NCBI GenBank assembly: GCA_964023205.1
Contig: OZ026844.1
Span: 10,340,790-10,404,789, forward strand
From: Lutraria lutraria
Lineage: Eukaryota; Mollusca; Bivalvia; Venerida; Mactridae
DNA: 64,000 bases
Reading direction: 5' to 3'
The translations under genes and the position numbers were made by a program. Positions 1 through 15,476 of the stretch are shown piece by piece (positions within the stretch are counted from its first letter, which is position 1; every line of letters starts with the position of its first letter). The notes beneath the pieces were generated by a model. The model made no database searches. It was given only the letters and a program-made list of their open reading frames with translations, and was not told the origin of the DNA.

Positions 1-939
1 TGGAACGCCGGATACATGATTATTTGAGTATTATTGAAAACGTTTAACATAGGAATAGTAAACAATTTTAGACAAGTTTCAACAGTTAGTTCGATAGAGC
101 AAGTTGGCTGAACTCTTCGGAACTTTGAAATAAGATACATTTCTACATTTTACGTAAACATAAATCTAACCTGTAGTAAAATCTTTACAAAAGTACAAGA
201 TCTTACTCAAAAACTGCTTTAAGAGCAGTAAAAATATGTTATAGGTGTGTATATGAATCATATATAAGTGATAGACACACATTTAGAATGTTCAAAATCG
301 ACAGGTGTCCGCTTGTGTATTATCAAAATTTGTTCATTGTTTTTACTGCAAATTATGACCTTAATGGCTTGCCATATTTTCCGTTCCCAGAAGTGTTACT
401 AAATTTAGAAATTATTATACTTTCTGTTTGGTGGACAAACTTTGTCAGTAGCGATTTCAAAACTTAAACATTTGTTTACAGAAAATGTAGAGCGTTTTAT
501 AAACATAGGTGTAGGCATCATTCGAAGAAAATCGTTTTTCACCTGATTTTGTGTAAAATCGTAAGTAAATCACCAGTAGTTCAGACATTTTTAGAAAAAA
601 AGTTTGTTATGGATGAGTGACTTCTGTGTCATTGAAGCAGGAACGTAAACAACCCATAGACGGTGCAATTTTGAAACCCCGCGAGAAAAATTGATTACAC
701 CGATAAAATGGAAGCCCCAATAGAATCAGAAACCACTATACTACCTATGTTTATATCACGTGTGACTATAAATTTTCTCAAAAATTGCTAATTTTGTAGC
801 AAGTAAAACTTCTTATCTACAGATACCACATGCATTTACATTTTCTGAAAGTTCATCATTAAAACTACAGCTGCCGAGTTTTTCAAATATTAATTTTGAG
901 CGATAGTTTTATTACACCGATGTTTATACTACATACTTA
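1..939. other. Intron or upstream DNA without recognised content
   Basis: AT-rich sequence with no open frame of note. I looked for the aminopeptidase exon that should precede 3403 (the WFGD...WLNEGF exon of unit 1) and did not find it here, so it should lie left of the window. Confidence 0.6.
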
Positions 940-2394
940 GGCCACACCAATTTAATAACTTGTTCATCGGATTTTTTTTCTGAAAAGAGCAAGCGAGCGA
1001 GCGAAATATTTTTATTAATATTATTTTTTACTTTTCCAATTTGACCGAGCGAGCGAGCGAAAAAATAATTTTAATATTTTTTTTATTTTCCTTCTTTCAA
1101 AACAAGCGAAAAAAATCTAAAAGGTTTTTCTATTTCAAACAAGCATGTGATCAAGCAAATAAGGAATCTGTATTTTTATTAGTTTCAATAACCCTTAGGT
1201 TCACCTATTCTTTTTTATATGAAAATTGATAAATCACCCATAAAGAAACACACAAGTAATAGATTAAACTTACAGAACAATACCATGTATACTATATTCT
1301 TGTTACAATTACTAAGATAAAACGACATAATATTGTATACTGGATCTATCACTGGAATGACACTGTACACAACTTGGACACAATATATAACTGTTTAATT
1401 TTGGAGACATGTTTTAAAAGAATTTACCCTTAATTCCTATATAAACTAGAACCATGAGTGAAGGATAGACCCACACCAAATATTCTAAGATATTTTCAGT
1501 ATACTGGTATACTTAAATCGTTAGAAATAACAATAATCTGTGTGAATGTGCCATAAAATTCTGTGTCAAAAGTCACATTTTTAATATTGAACTTAAAATT
1601 TTACTTTGCATGTTAATTTGACTACTGATAACCGATGTCAACGTACTTTAGCCACTCCGTGTACAACTACCGTCTGAACAGTGCTATTCTAAATCGTTCT
1701 TTACAATGGGTATCATGGGCTAACGAAAGTTGGTTTAAGTTTAACTTGTCAACGTTTCGGTGACATGTCATATAAACTCAGATTATTTGAAAAGCGAATT
1801 TTCGAGAATAGGCGATTTTTACCATGACACCGGCAGTTATTCACCATTGCACCAGTTTCGTTTTCCAAACGGGTTTTAATGTGTGATTTTTCCACACACA
1901 ACAAATTAAATATTCCGTTTCTGAAGGCTGGGCAAAATCGAAAGAGTCTCGCCGTCACAAACAGTTGGACTAGGCCACGAGCGCTACCATCTTGGGAACT
2001 AACGTCACCTGTATTCCTATTCCTCGCTACTCATATTTTCTATGGTCTTATCTACGATAATCGACGTGTTTCTGATTGTCTATGATATTGCGTGCAATTA
2101 ACATTCTTCTTAGGTTTAAACATTCGGAATTACCGAATAAATTCATTTAAAAAATCAGCTACGATATTATACTATCTCGGTATCGTAAAGAGAGCCGCAT
2201 ATATAATGGAGCAACACCGCAGAATACAATTTTGTAGTGATAAAATCCGGGACACCGTACCGTTCCGGATTTTTTAAAAGATGTCGGCACGAGCAAGCGG
2301 TCGGAAGCAAAAAACAAAAAATAATATTATTTTTCTAATTTTGATAAAAAGCGAGCGGCAAATCCGATGAACAAGTTATCAAATTGGTGTGGCC
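940..2394. mobile_element. PIF/Harbinger-like non-autonomous element, copy 1
   Basis: The ends are inverted repeats of nearly 40 bases: left GGCCACACCAATTTAATAAC, right the reverse complement of GGCCACACCAATTTGATAAC. A 3-bp TTA duplication lies at 937-939 and 2395-2397. Subterminal runs of GAGC/GCGA units occur at both ends. A TWA duplication and GGCC terminus fit the PIF/Harbinger superfamily. No transposase frame is present. A second copy is at 40778-42298. Confidence 0.85.
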
Positions 2395-3402
2395 TTATGA
2401 CATTTTTTAACAAAATATCAACTGGTACCATTTTTTTAGGCTGATTACATTGTAGTGGGTATGGCTAAAGATCAATTTAAAAAGTAAACAAAATATTATT
2501 TCCAGCATTGGTCAAATGTTTAAGCTTTCAGAAAATATATATAAAAAAAAAAATTGTTTTTTTAGTTTTAGCTGCTACAGAATTTACGCAATGATGTCAT
2601 GCATGGTATTTTAAGTTGCCAATTTCTGTTATCTCTGTCATCGTGCACACATATCCGACGCACCTAAGAATTGTTAACGTTAACTAGGTCAATACGTCAA
2701 CACACATTTAGAGTTCACACTTTTGGTTGGATCTTCACCAAATCTTGTCAAAATGTTTAATGATACTTGGATAAGTTCGAACATGGGCCAAGTTTGGTCA
2801 AAAGTAGGTCACTGGGTCAATTCACAGGGAATTAAACCTTGATAACACTGAAGAGACATTTGATTTCTAGGTCAGTCTTAAACTCTCCTAGTTAAACATT
2901 GATATGAAAGAAGTCTTGACTCATAACTAAATTGGTCATCATGGTCCTCTTCATCATAAAAGTTTGGCCGAAGATAACCCTACAATTTGAGGGGTGACAG
3001 ACATTCTTTTTTAAGAATAAGATGTCATAGCCTTGGCAGCACTAATTTTGCAGCTTTCAAGACACTTACCTGCAGACGTATGATGTATCCTTGTGTAATA
3101 TGTGTTGCTTGTATACAGGTTATATTATTACCATGAGTCTCTTTACTCAGCTTAGAATTCATGACAATACTAGTATGCAATCATGAAACCATTCAATTCT
3201 AATAAACTAGTCTGCTTCTTGTTTAAAACATAAAAAAGTGGAGTAATACATATATTGCGGTAAATAGTGTACAAGGGATACTACTTATTCTTACTACATG
3301 ACATATTTTTCTGTTTCAAAAAATGATCAGTTCAGAAAAACTGAATCATTTGCAGTATTAACATTACCTATATTTTATATGTTTTTATTGCTATTCTTTC
3401 AG
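2395..3402. other. Intron with a degraded interspersed repeat
   Basis: The stretch around 2690-3000 (ggtcaaaagtaggtcactgg and related phrases) has the look of an old bivalve interspersed repeat. The rest is AT-rich intron ending in the acceptor at 3401-3402. Confidence 0.3.
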
Positions 3403-6400
3403 TTTGAACAATTTGTTATTGGCTCTGTACATCCAGCTTTTGAATTTGACTCCCTGGTTACCTCCCATCCTATCTATGTTCCAGTGGATAATCCTGATGA
3501 AATTAATGAAATATTTGATGCAATATCTTACGACAAGGTAAGGATCTAAACTAAACATAAAAAACATAACAGTAACTGCAAATTAAGTCACTAGCAGGAC
3601 AAAATCAAGTTTCCTAGGACTAACTCAAATTTAATATTTCTGACTAATAACTAATTTGAAGAATTTTACTTTTGTTTGTTGTATGAACAATTTAAGTGAT
3701 ATTACTGGCACATAGAATGTTAAAAGGAGGTAAAAATTTTGTATTTTGTCAATTTTTGAAAAATAAATCATTTTCCACTAGTTAAAGTGCAGATAAATTT
3801 ACAATTTCATAAAAAATTATCAGCATGAAATCAAATGAAAATTTACATATGAAAACTTTATTTTCAGGGTGGATCTATCATTCGTATGATGCGATTTATT
3901 CTTGGAGAAGAAACATTTAAAAATGGATTAACAGTGAGTTGTCTGCATAAAGATTGTGCTATGAGATTTATATATTGATAACTTTCTTGTATTAGTTGGG
4001 TATTTTAGGGGGAAAAGCATGTTTTGAGATAGTTTTTTTTCATATTCTGACTATCAGGAGTATTGTAGCCTATTGAGTTAAAGCTAGGAATCTCAGGTCG
4101 TATCAGTTAGCTGTCAACACAGTTGCTTCTTTGGTAGAATTTGAGATAATTGAATGCCACTAAGTACTAAACTTGTATAAAACATCTTTAAGTTGGAGAT
4201 AAAGTAAATGTTAACATAATTATATCAAAGTACTGAAAGTACTGTCGGACTTGATTTTTACCATACGAGACAAAAGAGAGAAATGTGTACCCACATCGTT
4301 CAAGCCCATACAAATATTTTAACATTTAAAATTACGGACCGATTTTTCATTCATATTGTAATGCAGGTCATATGCATATAGGTAAATGACATAAGCTAGG
4401 GCTTTACTATAGTCCCTTTGCTAAAATTTTAAAATAAAAAAGCCTGATATTGGAAAGTTTAATGATTAGCACAATAATTGAGGACAATTTAATTGCATTA
4501 AAAACTCTTTATTGTACAAAACTAGTAAACAACACTTCAGTAACAGTAAATACAAACATTGATTCTTCTGGTTTTTACACAACAGAACATCGTCGCATTG
4601 AACACATTCAGGGTCACTCAAATCACACAGTAGAGTAAGACCTATATGACCTATAGTTAACCCGATGTTGCATGAAATTCAGACGTGATTATGTTATTCT
4701 AAATAATCTGGCGTAAAAGGAACTCTTAAACAGTAAATTTTAAAAGCACGTATCCAGTAATTTAGGTTCGTATTTAGCGACTCGAATTATTATTCTTAAG
4801 CCGCAGTTTTAACATTCAACCTTCGATAAATCAAACTCCCCACATCGGTTACGCTTTGCTACTAGCCACTGCGGGGAGTGAGTCTATAAATAGCGATTCC
4901 GTCATCAAAATAACACTAGTTGGTGTGAATACCACGGAATACGATTAAATGAGAATTCGCTTTGAAATATTAAGAAATGTTAGAAAGGCACAAAACACAC
5001 ACATCGATGGTAGATTGTTGCAAATGCATGAATACGTCCGTGGAGATTTTTCTGAACTATCGAACGAAGACCGAAAGTAGAACTACTTTTACGGCAAGAT
5101 ATTTTATTGGACAGTGAATACGCGGTTTTAATTCTACGCATTTGAAAATCTCATGTATCTACCGACAAGCACTTATTTAGATACATGACTCTTTCCATGT
5201 AGTTACAATAGAGTGATTTGAAATGTATTTAGATCTGACACACTTGATTGGGGAAAGATTCCAGATACTTCTATATAAACATACCATTTAGTTGCGCACT
5301 ATTTCCTTTATGTGGCATTCTTTTAACCAAGCTGTTATGGAGTCCAGCGCCAAATATAAGTCAATGATTACAAAGGACTTGATTTTGATAAAAATCAAGT
5401 CCAATAACAAAGAAACACTAAAATTCTAGTCTACAATTGTTCACATTTTTAGGAAATGCCTTTTGAAATGTATTAAGCTATGTCTGACAATCATATTATT
5501 GGCAGAATAATTGTTTGTACCTGGTAAGAGTACCATAATTTAGATAATGAATATTGCAAGCCACTTGTGGACATAAATGAAAATGAAAGGGAGGTAATTG
5601 AAATTAAAATCAAGAAAATCAAACATTTTTAATACTTGACTGAAAAGTATTTGTTAATTGTGAAATCTCATATTTTATTACCAGATTGAATGAATCTTAA
5701 CCTTAAATATCTGATAGCTAGACATATTTGTTGAACTGTGTGAATAAATGGACCCCAAAACTTGGTAAGAAACATGTTGTAATGAATGATTACATGTTTA
5801 TGTTTTACTATCAAGTATGATTATATTTCAGAAATATTTGAAGTCCCATAAATATGGCAATGCTAAACATGATGACTTATGGCAGGCACTTACTGAGGTG
5901 AGTGAAATATAGTGGGAAAGACTAATTATTATGCGAGAATTAATACACAATGTACATAATTATGTTCTTGTGGTCCCAACATGATTTGTATCATAATTTC
6001 AAGATGAAATATGCTTTGTTCACTACCTGGTAGATACAAAATGTGTTATTAATTTTAATGCCCCGCAATTCAAATGGTGGAAGGACATAAAGTGTTACCC
6101 CTGTCTGCCCATTCAAATTTTGGTTTCAAAGTGATATTTCATGGATAGGTTTCATATTTTTCATGAAGGTGTGTAATAATAAAATACAGGTTAAGTTTGA
6201 TTTCTGTTAAAATCATTTAAAACATTAAAAAACATTTTCTCAGGAGTTATGGCCCTTTTTGACTGAGCTCTCAGCGTTGAACATTTGATTAAAAAAAAAA
6301 AAAAAATAAAGAACTTCTAATCATTCAAATTTTTAATTTTACCCAGATTTATATTTTGTAGCAATCAAAAGCTGATCATCCTGGAGGCTCGGTTAATGTT

Positions 6401-9400
6401 CAGAAAATTATGGACACCTGGACATTACAGATGAATTATCCTGTCGTAGAAGTATCGGAGCAAAATGGAAAACTTCATATTGAACAGAGCCGATTTCTGA
6501 AGAATGAAATGGCAGAGGACACAAATAAATATCATAGTCCTTATGGGTAAATAGTAATGAGTGGTCGTTATATTCAGGACTGATCCCTATTTCTCTGTTT
6601 GTATAAACAAGAAATATCTTTTAAAAAAGATAATCGGCACAGATTCAGTACAAAATTAACCAAATCTGATTAAAAGTAGCGAAATTAGATGTTGCTCTTA
6701 TCTGTCAAATTGGTTTTTGTTTACCATACAAGCGGCACTAGAACTATTATAATACTTGATTCTCATGTTCTTTTAAGCTTTGTGTGTTTATTTGTTTAAG
6801 TTGTTTTAATACTGAATTTGCTTTTTGTTGCTCTCCAATTTAAGAAACATGTAATTTCCATACCTTGGACTTTTCAGGATTTTGTGATTTCTGTCCAATC
6901 TCTCCATGGAATAATACCTAGCTTTTGCTATTTAGATTCATTTCTGTCAGTTAGTACATACAGGAATATGCCCCTGTCAAATAGTAATTTTTGTTTCATG
7001 AACTATTCATGAAATTTGCAAGAATAGTTTAATAAAGAAAAATTCACAATTTCATGAATTTCTTTCAAAGGGGTGCACAGTGTGCCAGTACAAATTAAGG
7101 GTGATCACTCGTGAAATCGAAAATTTTTCTTGTAACAAGGATGTTTCGATTCTTATTTAATTTTGAAGAATAACATGTTGTCATTCAGTTTTTAGTATGA
7201 AAAGTATATGTCCATGATTTAACTTTTTCGTAAAATTACTTTTTAGTGATATACCCAAAATCGGTAATTTTCCTAATAATGGTTTTGAAAAAGGGGTGTG
7301 GGTAGATAAATAACAAAAAATTTCAGTAAATATTAACCAAATCACTTAAAAAATTTACTGGTTGTATCACAGTCTGAATGTGGAAGAAACTTAAAGCATT
7401 AAATGTCCACTTTATGCCTATTTCTTGACTGTGTACTATTTCAAACACTGAGTTATTTACCAAATTAAGATCTATAAAATGGCTAAAAAATAAGGGGTTA
7501 TGAATAATGTTTATACATTTTTTACGTATTGAAGGAGTAACAAGGATTTTGAATGACATTGATTATGCTGAAGTAGGTTAAACACCAATTAAAAATATGA
7601 CATGAAAAGCACATGTCCATGTTCATATAAGAAAGTTATCATGTGAAATGTTAGGTCTTTAAGCTTTTCTTTTCAGCAAAAGCTGGATATTTCCTTAGTT
7701 AATGACCTCTTTCAAGACAAAACCACTGCATGTTGTATAAATAACCACATATGCATAATCGGAAACAATATTTGATGGACTTGTATGAATTTTGGATGAA
7801 TATTCTTCAAGGGATATGTGTTCATAATGCTGAACTTGATGAAAACTTACCCCACCCACCGTTTTACAACAACAAATATTTCAATATGAACGTTAAAAAG
7901 AAATAAACAATGTTTTTTACAATTTTTAAGAACAATATATTTGCAAACCAGGTTATATAAATGTATTCATACAAAATTTAACAACCTTTAACTGATAAAT
8001 ACTAAAATGCATTTGGTTGTTGTATATATGCAGACAAACTAAATTGACTGCCGTAATCTGGTCGGATGTCGTAAAAGCAGTAAAAATTTGCGATGAAGAA
8101 AATGCAATTTTGAAATTATTTATGCATTTAAATAACATTGTTAACTACATTGGATGATAAAAAATATAATAATTTCAACTTGAAATTTTACAGCATTTAG
8201 CTAGACTGCTTTGTATCACAAAAGCTCATGAGTGATCACCCTTAAGTTGTTCATGTTTAACCATTGTAGGGTTCATTTTATGTCATTAGGTACAAATGGG
8301 AGATTCCTTTCACGTTCACTACCAGTAAAACTCTGAACTTCAACCCTACTGCAGCTGACATACATTGGATCACTGACAAAAGCTTAGGTAATTTTTTTTT
8401 ATTCACAATTGTCAGCTTTCAGAATGAATACTCTATTCATGATACTGTTGGATAAAAAACTTTAAATCACTTTTCCAGATATAATGGCTCTATATACATA
8501 GTTCCCATTTCTACAGTATTTACCTCCCTTGTTTTGAATTGGTAGTCATTTTGAAAGGCAAATTTCTTATGTGTTTATTAGAGAAAAACAGAAAAGTAGC
8601 TATTAAACCACTCAGTTTATAAAATATGACTTAATCATTAAATTGGTAAACCCATAAACTAATCGGGTTTGAGAAAATGTAGTTGTCACATATAAATATC
8701 CTTCATTTAGAATTATCAATACAAAAATATAAATATCTTCTACCAATGCTTGTCAAATTTACCTTTCAAGATGGCCGTCAAGGAATGTAAATATTGTAGA
8801 TGTAGGATATATGTTTACCTATGATATACAGTCGAAACTCATTATATCAAAATCGCTTATATCGAAATCCCGCTTATATCGAAGTAAAGATGAAGTCCCG
8901 ACTTTTATCCTTCTTATAACATATGAAAAAAACGCACGTATATCGAATTCGTGGTTCTCGATATTTTTATATATCGAAGTAGATTTTCGGTCCGAACCAA
9001 ATATTTTCAACTATAAAGTGACCATCTATGTCGAACCAATTATGTCGCCAACTTACAAAAGAATTGTTCACACCTTTTCCGCAAACAAACACTTACAATT
9101 TAAAATCGATATTTAATTATTGACAGCTGTATAAACATGTTAGTGTCCATTCTCACGATTATAAAACTGATACAAACTTTTCGTTGATGAAACAAATTAT
9201 TATTAATCATTTTAAAACTATCTTATGCATAGTTGAAATGTATATAGAGCAAAATAAATATATCGAAAGTATCCGTATAAGTACCGGTATAAATGCCGTA
9301 TTCTTATAACCCATTACAATCCCGTACACTAAATAACACGATTTCGTTTTTATTACGACACACTGACTTTAGCTCACGAGTATCGAAATTACTATATCGA

Positions 9401-12400
9401 AGTTCGTTTATATCGAAGTATTTTGACAAGTCCCACGAACTTCGATATAACGAGTTTTGACTGTACATTTAATTCAGTATGTACAATATTTCAAATATCA
9501 AAAAGATGTAAAAAAAGTAATTACAATTTGAAAACATTATATTTACATATGATATCAAACCATGAGTCAGTTGACAGGCAAAATTCTAGTTGTGAATTAT
9601 TATATAGTGCTCAGAGGTATCTTTTGAAGAAGATATGGTAATTAATGCTCATTGGTCAAGATCAGCATGGCCCATTTCGATAGATCTTGGGAATGTTGTT
9701 TTTGGCATGTCTGTTTGGCATGAAATCAAGACGTTTCCAACTTCCATCATCAAACTTCATATGTTGGTTCCTCTGCAGGGCTTGAGCATTTTCATGTCAG
9801 TAGGTCAATGTCACCCTGAAAAGCATTGTGTTTTAAAAACGCATCTTGTAGCTAAAAAATTTGTGTTATCTTCATTTAATTGTAAATGTTGCTTTAGGCG
9901 TATTTCATATGTAATTATCAGACATAGACAATGTGCAGCTTAGCGAGGATGATTGGATTCTGGGAAATATACAACAGTATGGATTCTACAGAGTTAACTA
10001 TGAAGACAGTAACTGGAGAGCACTTATTCAACAACTGAAGACAAATCATAAGGTATGTAATGACAAAATACATAATGTTGTGGTCAATTGATTTGTCTAG
10101 CAGATTAATAGATCTTCAGAAACTAAGTATGTACTGCTTTGTCCTTGAATAATTTGCACTGTTGTTACCAGCCCATATGAACCAAATGGTAATTTCGGAG
10201 CCATCCAGACTAAGGGGTAAAATTACAGGAGAACAGGGCATTTATATCCCTACTCTTATTTGAATAAATTTATCATGCCCATTGTAAATCACCGATATAG
10301 CCTTACCCATTTCCTGTGATTTTTTAAACACAGTTCTTGGCCTGGAAAAGTGTCCCTGAAATATTGGAAGGCAGAGAGATAGAAACCCATAACCTTTCTA
10401 TTACCGGTAGTAGTCCAGTGCATTATCACTAGACCACCTATCTACCCCCTTCTTGAAAAAGCACTTCTTTGTCTGTTAATTGTGGTGTTAACTAATTTAT
10501 TATACCCAATCAAACGAAGTTTGAGAGGGGGTATATTGGAGTCACTCTGTCGGTTGGTTGGTCTGTCCGCATAAAGTTTGTGGAGCGAACTTCTTCCACA
10601 TTCTTTAAGTGATTGCAATGAAACTTGAGATATGTTATCACCATGAAATGTAGATGTGCAAGACACAATTTTCATGCCCAGCGATTCACTCATTGCAGAG
10701 TTATGTCCCCTTGAACTTAACTGTATAGTGTACTGTCATAGTGTCAAAGCAGCGGCGGGGGTATTAGTCACCTCTGTGACAGCTCTAATTTTGTAATCTA
10801 TTATACATGGTTTAATGTAGGAACTGTTTCATTGTTTAAGTATATTAATTGTTTTTTTATCATAGGTTTTTTCTAACATTAATCGGGCTCAGATCATCAA
10901 TGATGCTTGGAGTTTAGCAAGGTTTGTACTTTCTTCTTTCATTATGAATTTTCAATGATTAAGTCATAAAAAAGCTTAAATATAGTACTTAGTACATTCA
11001 ATAATTCAGAATGTTTTGTCCTATAGATGGTAATCAGATTTCGTCTTTTTTTACAATTATGATTAAAAGATTCAGCAAGATTCGTCCAAACATACAGTAT
11101 TATGCAAAAATAGGTAATTTTCATCTACTGGAAGCTGTTGAAAATAATACTGTCAAACCTGTGAACTAAGGCCACCCTTGGGAAAGAAATAATACAGCCT
11201 TTATTGACAGGTGGTTTTATAAGTAGGAGGTAATTTTGTTTTAAATTACCAGTGACTCAGAATGGTCTTTAATCACAGGGTGACTTTTATTCAGCAGTGA
11301 TAGCTTACACAGGTAATACTGTAGTTAGTCATTTATTGTCATTTATGTTAGCACTCAATATAAATTTCAGTTGTTATTTATTACCGCATTTTAAAGGTCT
11401 GTTATAAACAAGTATAATAAATGAAGACATATTCTTGCTATTTCATACTCAAGTTTATGTATTAATATTCATGACAAAACCTGCTTATCTTTTTTCATAT
11501 ATCTAGAGCTGGCAAATTGTCTACAGAAATAGCATTAAATGTTCTGGAGTATCTAGACAAAGAAACAGATTATGTACCCTGGGTTGCTGCTATCCAACAG
11601 CTTGATTACCTGGACAATATGCTCAGAAGAACTAAATTGTATGGACAATTTAAAGTATGTAAAATAGCAAATTGTATTTTACTTTTCGGTAAAAATTGCG
11701 ATTGATTGTTGATAATAGCATTTCCTTTCAAATTATGCGAAGTTTTATTAACAAGTTTTAATTACAATTATTAAACAAAACTACATTTTAAATAATACAA
11801 AATGGATTACATTTTGTTACCATTTGTATATTTGATGACGTTTCATGAAAATTTATTTTTGTCCCTCTCTCAATCATATCCAAACTTTAAAATTGATAAA
11901 ACAAAAGATTAATATCTCTTATTATTCCAGAAGAAGGGGTATTTAATTAGTTACGTATTGAAGTACAATGGTGCTTTTTTCAATTTTCCAGTTGTTCATG
12001 CTTTCAAAACTCAGTGACCCATTCAAACATTTTGGAATGGATGATACAAATTCAACCCATATTGATAGGTAAGTCTTAATCCATGTTCAGCATGGGAAAT
12101 AATTCATTATTTGATATTTTCTATTACCTGACTGTGCCCTCGATTCCTTGCATTATCTTAAGTCAAACAAAAATGCTTGTAAGTTGCCCATCCTATACTT
12201 TTAACAAAAACCTTTTTTTTAAAAATCCATTATTTACTAAACCCCATATGATTCAGAATAATTTGTAGTTTTTCATAGCTTATGAACTGTAGGGGTGATT
12301 GGTTGTAGAGTGGTAACTATGGAATGAAAGGTTGTGGGTTTGATCCTCAACTCCACCTTTCGAAATTCTCAGGGGCGCTTTTTCAGTGTCTCCATCCCAA

Positions 12401-15400
12401 CTACTGAGCCAAGTACTGTGTCTAGAAAGTCACAGGAAAAAGAACTGGGAAAAACTATTAAAAAAGAGTAGGGGTCTCCTGTATCTTCTCTCCCCTCTTT
12501 CTGGGATGGCTCTGAAAAGACTGTCAAATGGGCCATTAAACAACAGATACATAATTAGAATATACTGTAAAACTCAAAAGAATAGTATGTTAAAACCTCT
12601 AACACATTTTGTATCATTTTTAGTATGACTCGTAGTGATATAGTTGATCTAGCCTGTGAGTATGGACTTCCTCAGTGTGTACAAAATGCAAAGTTAATGT
12701 ACAGCCAATGGATGGAAGATCCGGACATTAATCCGTATGTACAACAGTGTCTTTCTTATATAAGAATGGTTTGCTAAAAATGTATAATTTTTAATAATTG
12801 CATATTATTTGTTTCTTTGGGTATTGTACTGATATAGATTAAGATCTGGCTCCAAGGTTATACAAATCTTATATCTTGCTTTTAATGTTTCTAAGTTAAT
12901 CTTGGTCAGACAATAATGATATCATTGATACATTAGTCTGACGGTGTAATTGACATGAATATGTATGCAAACATAAATTAGCTCTATCTATTCAATCATA
13001 ATACTATGAGAAAAGAAATGAGATTTGGGCTCAGAGACTGTTCTTAAGTTTTATAACCTTGCTTGTGACAGTCATTATATACATTATGCATTAAGATAAT
13101 ACTTCATGAATGGTTGAAGCTGTTTACTATTGTCTCTGAAATCATTACTGTAACACACAATATGGATCAAGTATGTGGAATAACTGAAGGTTTGGATGAA
13201 ACATACACAAGTAATATATTGAACTGATACAATGAACCATGAAACTAGAAAAATATTGTTCACCTTTGATGCTTTTTTGGAATCATTTAGTGTACAGTAA
13301 AAACCCTGGAAACTGAATCAATTCAGGACACGGTCAAAAGTCTGATTTTCTGAGATTTTCGGTTTTTACAAAACGTTTGATTTTTTCCGAAAGAAATGGG
13401 ACTAGAAAAATTGTCTGATTTTTAGAGAATTCTGGCTTTCAGAGGTTTTACTGTAGATGTTAAGGTTAAACAACTATTTGTTTTTATTCAGTATTGATCC
13501 CGATCTACGACTAGCTGTGTATTGTACAGCTATTGCGGAAGGAGGTGAAGAGGAGTGGAATTTTGCTTTTGAGAAATACAAGGCTGCCCATGTTGTGACA
13601 GAAAAGAAAACTCTTTCTCAGGCTTTGGCTTGTACTAAAAGTACTTGGTTACTTAGCAGGTATTTTACCAACCACATGTTCTACTGATTGATCTAGATCT
13701 GTTTAATGTCTAAGATTTTATGATTTTATGCTACCTTTTTAGAAATATTCTTTTGTGCTAGTTTTGGATGGTCATTATTTTGGCTATACTTTGCTCTAGG
13801 TGTACTCGAGACTTAGTGAATGTTATCTATACATTTGCTTTACTTAGACATTCGAGCTTATTGATTTTATGCCAGTATTCCTTACACCTTGTTAACTAAA
13901 TATGCTCATATTTTATTCCAAACTTGCTTTAAATTGTTTATAGTCAAAAGTCTATACAATGCTTTATATATATTATTATATTGTCGGTAATATATTCGAC
14001 ATTGTCCCAAAAACTACTTGTTATAGTCCATTCAAGTAAATTGAAATTATTATGCCCCCTTCATAGAAAAGGGTGTATATTGCTTTGGACATGTCGGTTG
14101 GTCGGTGGGTCAGTCCGTCCTAGAGAACTTTTTTGCCTAAGTTCCTCAGATTTGGATGACCCCTATAGATTTTGAGGTCACTAGATCAAAGGTCAAGGTC
14201 ACAGGGGTATCCATGTTTTACAAACACTTTCTGTTTCTTTCTGTCAGATACCTTGAGCTGAGTATTACTCCAGAAGTTGTAAGAAAACAAGACGCTACAA
14301 AGACACTCGTATACATTGCTGGTAACCCCGTGGGGCAATCCCTGGCCTGGGACTTTGTGAGAGAACGTTGGAATTATCTGTTAAATACGTAAGGAAACAT
14401 TGTTCCTTCTTTCCTTTTGATTGAACTTTAAGATAATATTCCTGGCTGATGTTAGAATCAGACATGCATATACTATATTGCAAACTGCTCAAATGTTTAT
14501 AATCATCAAATACAAATCAATTCATCCTCAAATATAAGATATTTATGCTCAAGTTTTGTTTAGGATCTATCATATCAAGATAGCTATGCTAAAGTTTTGT
14601 TTAGTACCTGTCATATCAAGATATTTAGTCTCAAATTTTAATTAGGATTTATCAGACTTGTACTGCATTAAAGATGATACATAAATACAATACATTCTGC
14701 ATTTAGTCTTATTTATACAGTTATGGCAAAGGCGTCTTCTCATTCACCAGTCTTATCAATGGAATGACAGCATCATTCAACTCTGACTTTCAAATGAAAC
14801 AGGTACAAATAAAGCTTTTTTATGTAGACGAGTGATGACATAGTATCGGTCAATACTTATGTCCACACACTTTCTTTAATATAAAGTTGTTGCCAGTAAA
14901 GCATGTCTTCCCTTTTGAAAATTTCTTTGAAACCATGCAATTTCCAATTACTCTTTTAATTTTCTTTCCCCAATTTGGTATCAGTTTTAAAACTTAGATC
15001 ATGAACAACAACAAAAGATACTAGGAAAACTACAGAAAAATTATTTTTATGTAAAATTGTATAACAAGTTCATTATTACAAACAAGGGCTACCTTTAGGA
15101 AATACATGTGACCTTTTTTGACAGGTGACCTTTATTCAGAGGTAATTTTGTTCTAAATAATCAATATAAGTTTGCTGAAGTATAGCCTTTATATTGAGGA
15201 TGGACTTTATTCAGAGGTGTCTGCTAACACAGGTTTGACTGTATATCACAAGGTCCAGAGTTGTTAGGATTCATTTTCAAACAGTCAAAGAATTTTATCT
15301 TTTCACAGCTGCAACAGTTCCTAATTGATTATCCAGACATGGGTACTGGAAGTCGAGCATTTCAACAAGCTATTGAGAAAACTGCAACAAATAGCAGATG

Positions 15401-15476
15401 GATGCAGCGGAATTTGAATGTTGTTTCAAAATGGCTCAATGAAGTCGGGAAACCTCAAAACACAGCTGTGAAAGAT
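3403..15476 (+). CDS. Aminopeptidase unit 1: end of catalytic domain plus ERAP1_C-like domain
   Basis: This covers exons 1-13 and the first 56 codons of exon 14, about 544 residues. The first exon opens [16 protein letters not shown], inside the thermolysin-like domain just after the zinc-binding helices. The segment [19 protein letters not shown] holds the conserved Tyr that stabilises the transition state in M1 enzymes. The [14 protein letters not shown] stretch and the later helical-repeat region ([43 protein letters not shown]) match the C-terminal domain of the family. The GAMEN and HEXXH parts must lie upstream, so activity of this unit cannot be assessed. Exon lengths and phases mirror unit 2 nearly one for one. 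Confidence 0.92.

Noticed and set aside
1879..2085. Short plus-strand open frame shared with 41782-41964
   Set aside because: It is inside both Harbinger-like copies, is not conserved at its end and resembles no transposase.
8811..9116. 101-codon open frame
   Set aside because: It lies inside a TA-flanked MITE made of repeated tatatcgaa-like units. No protein family is visible.
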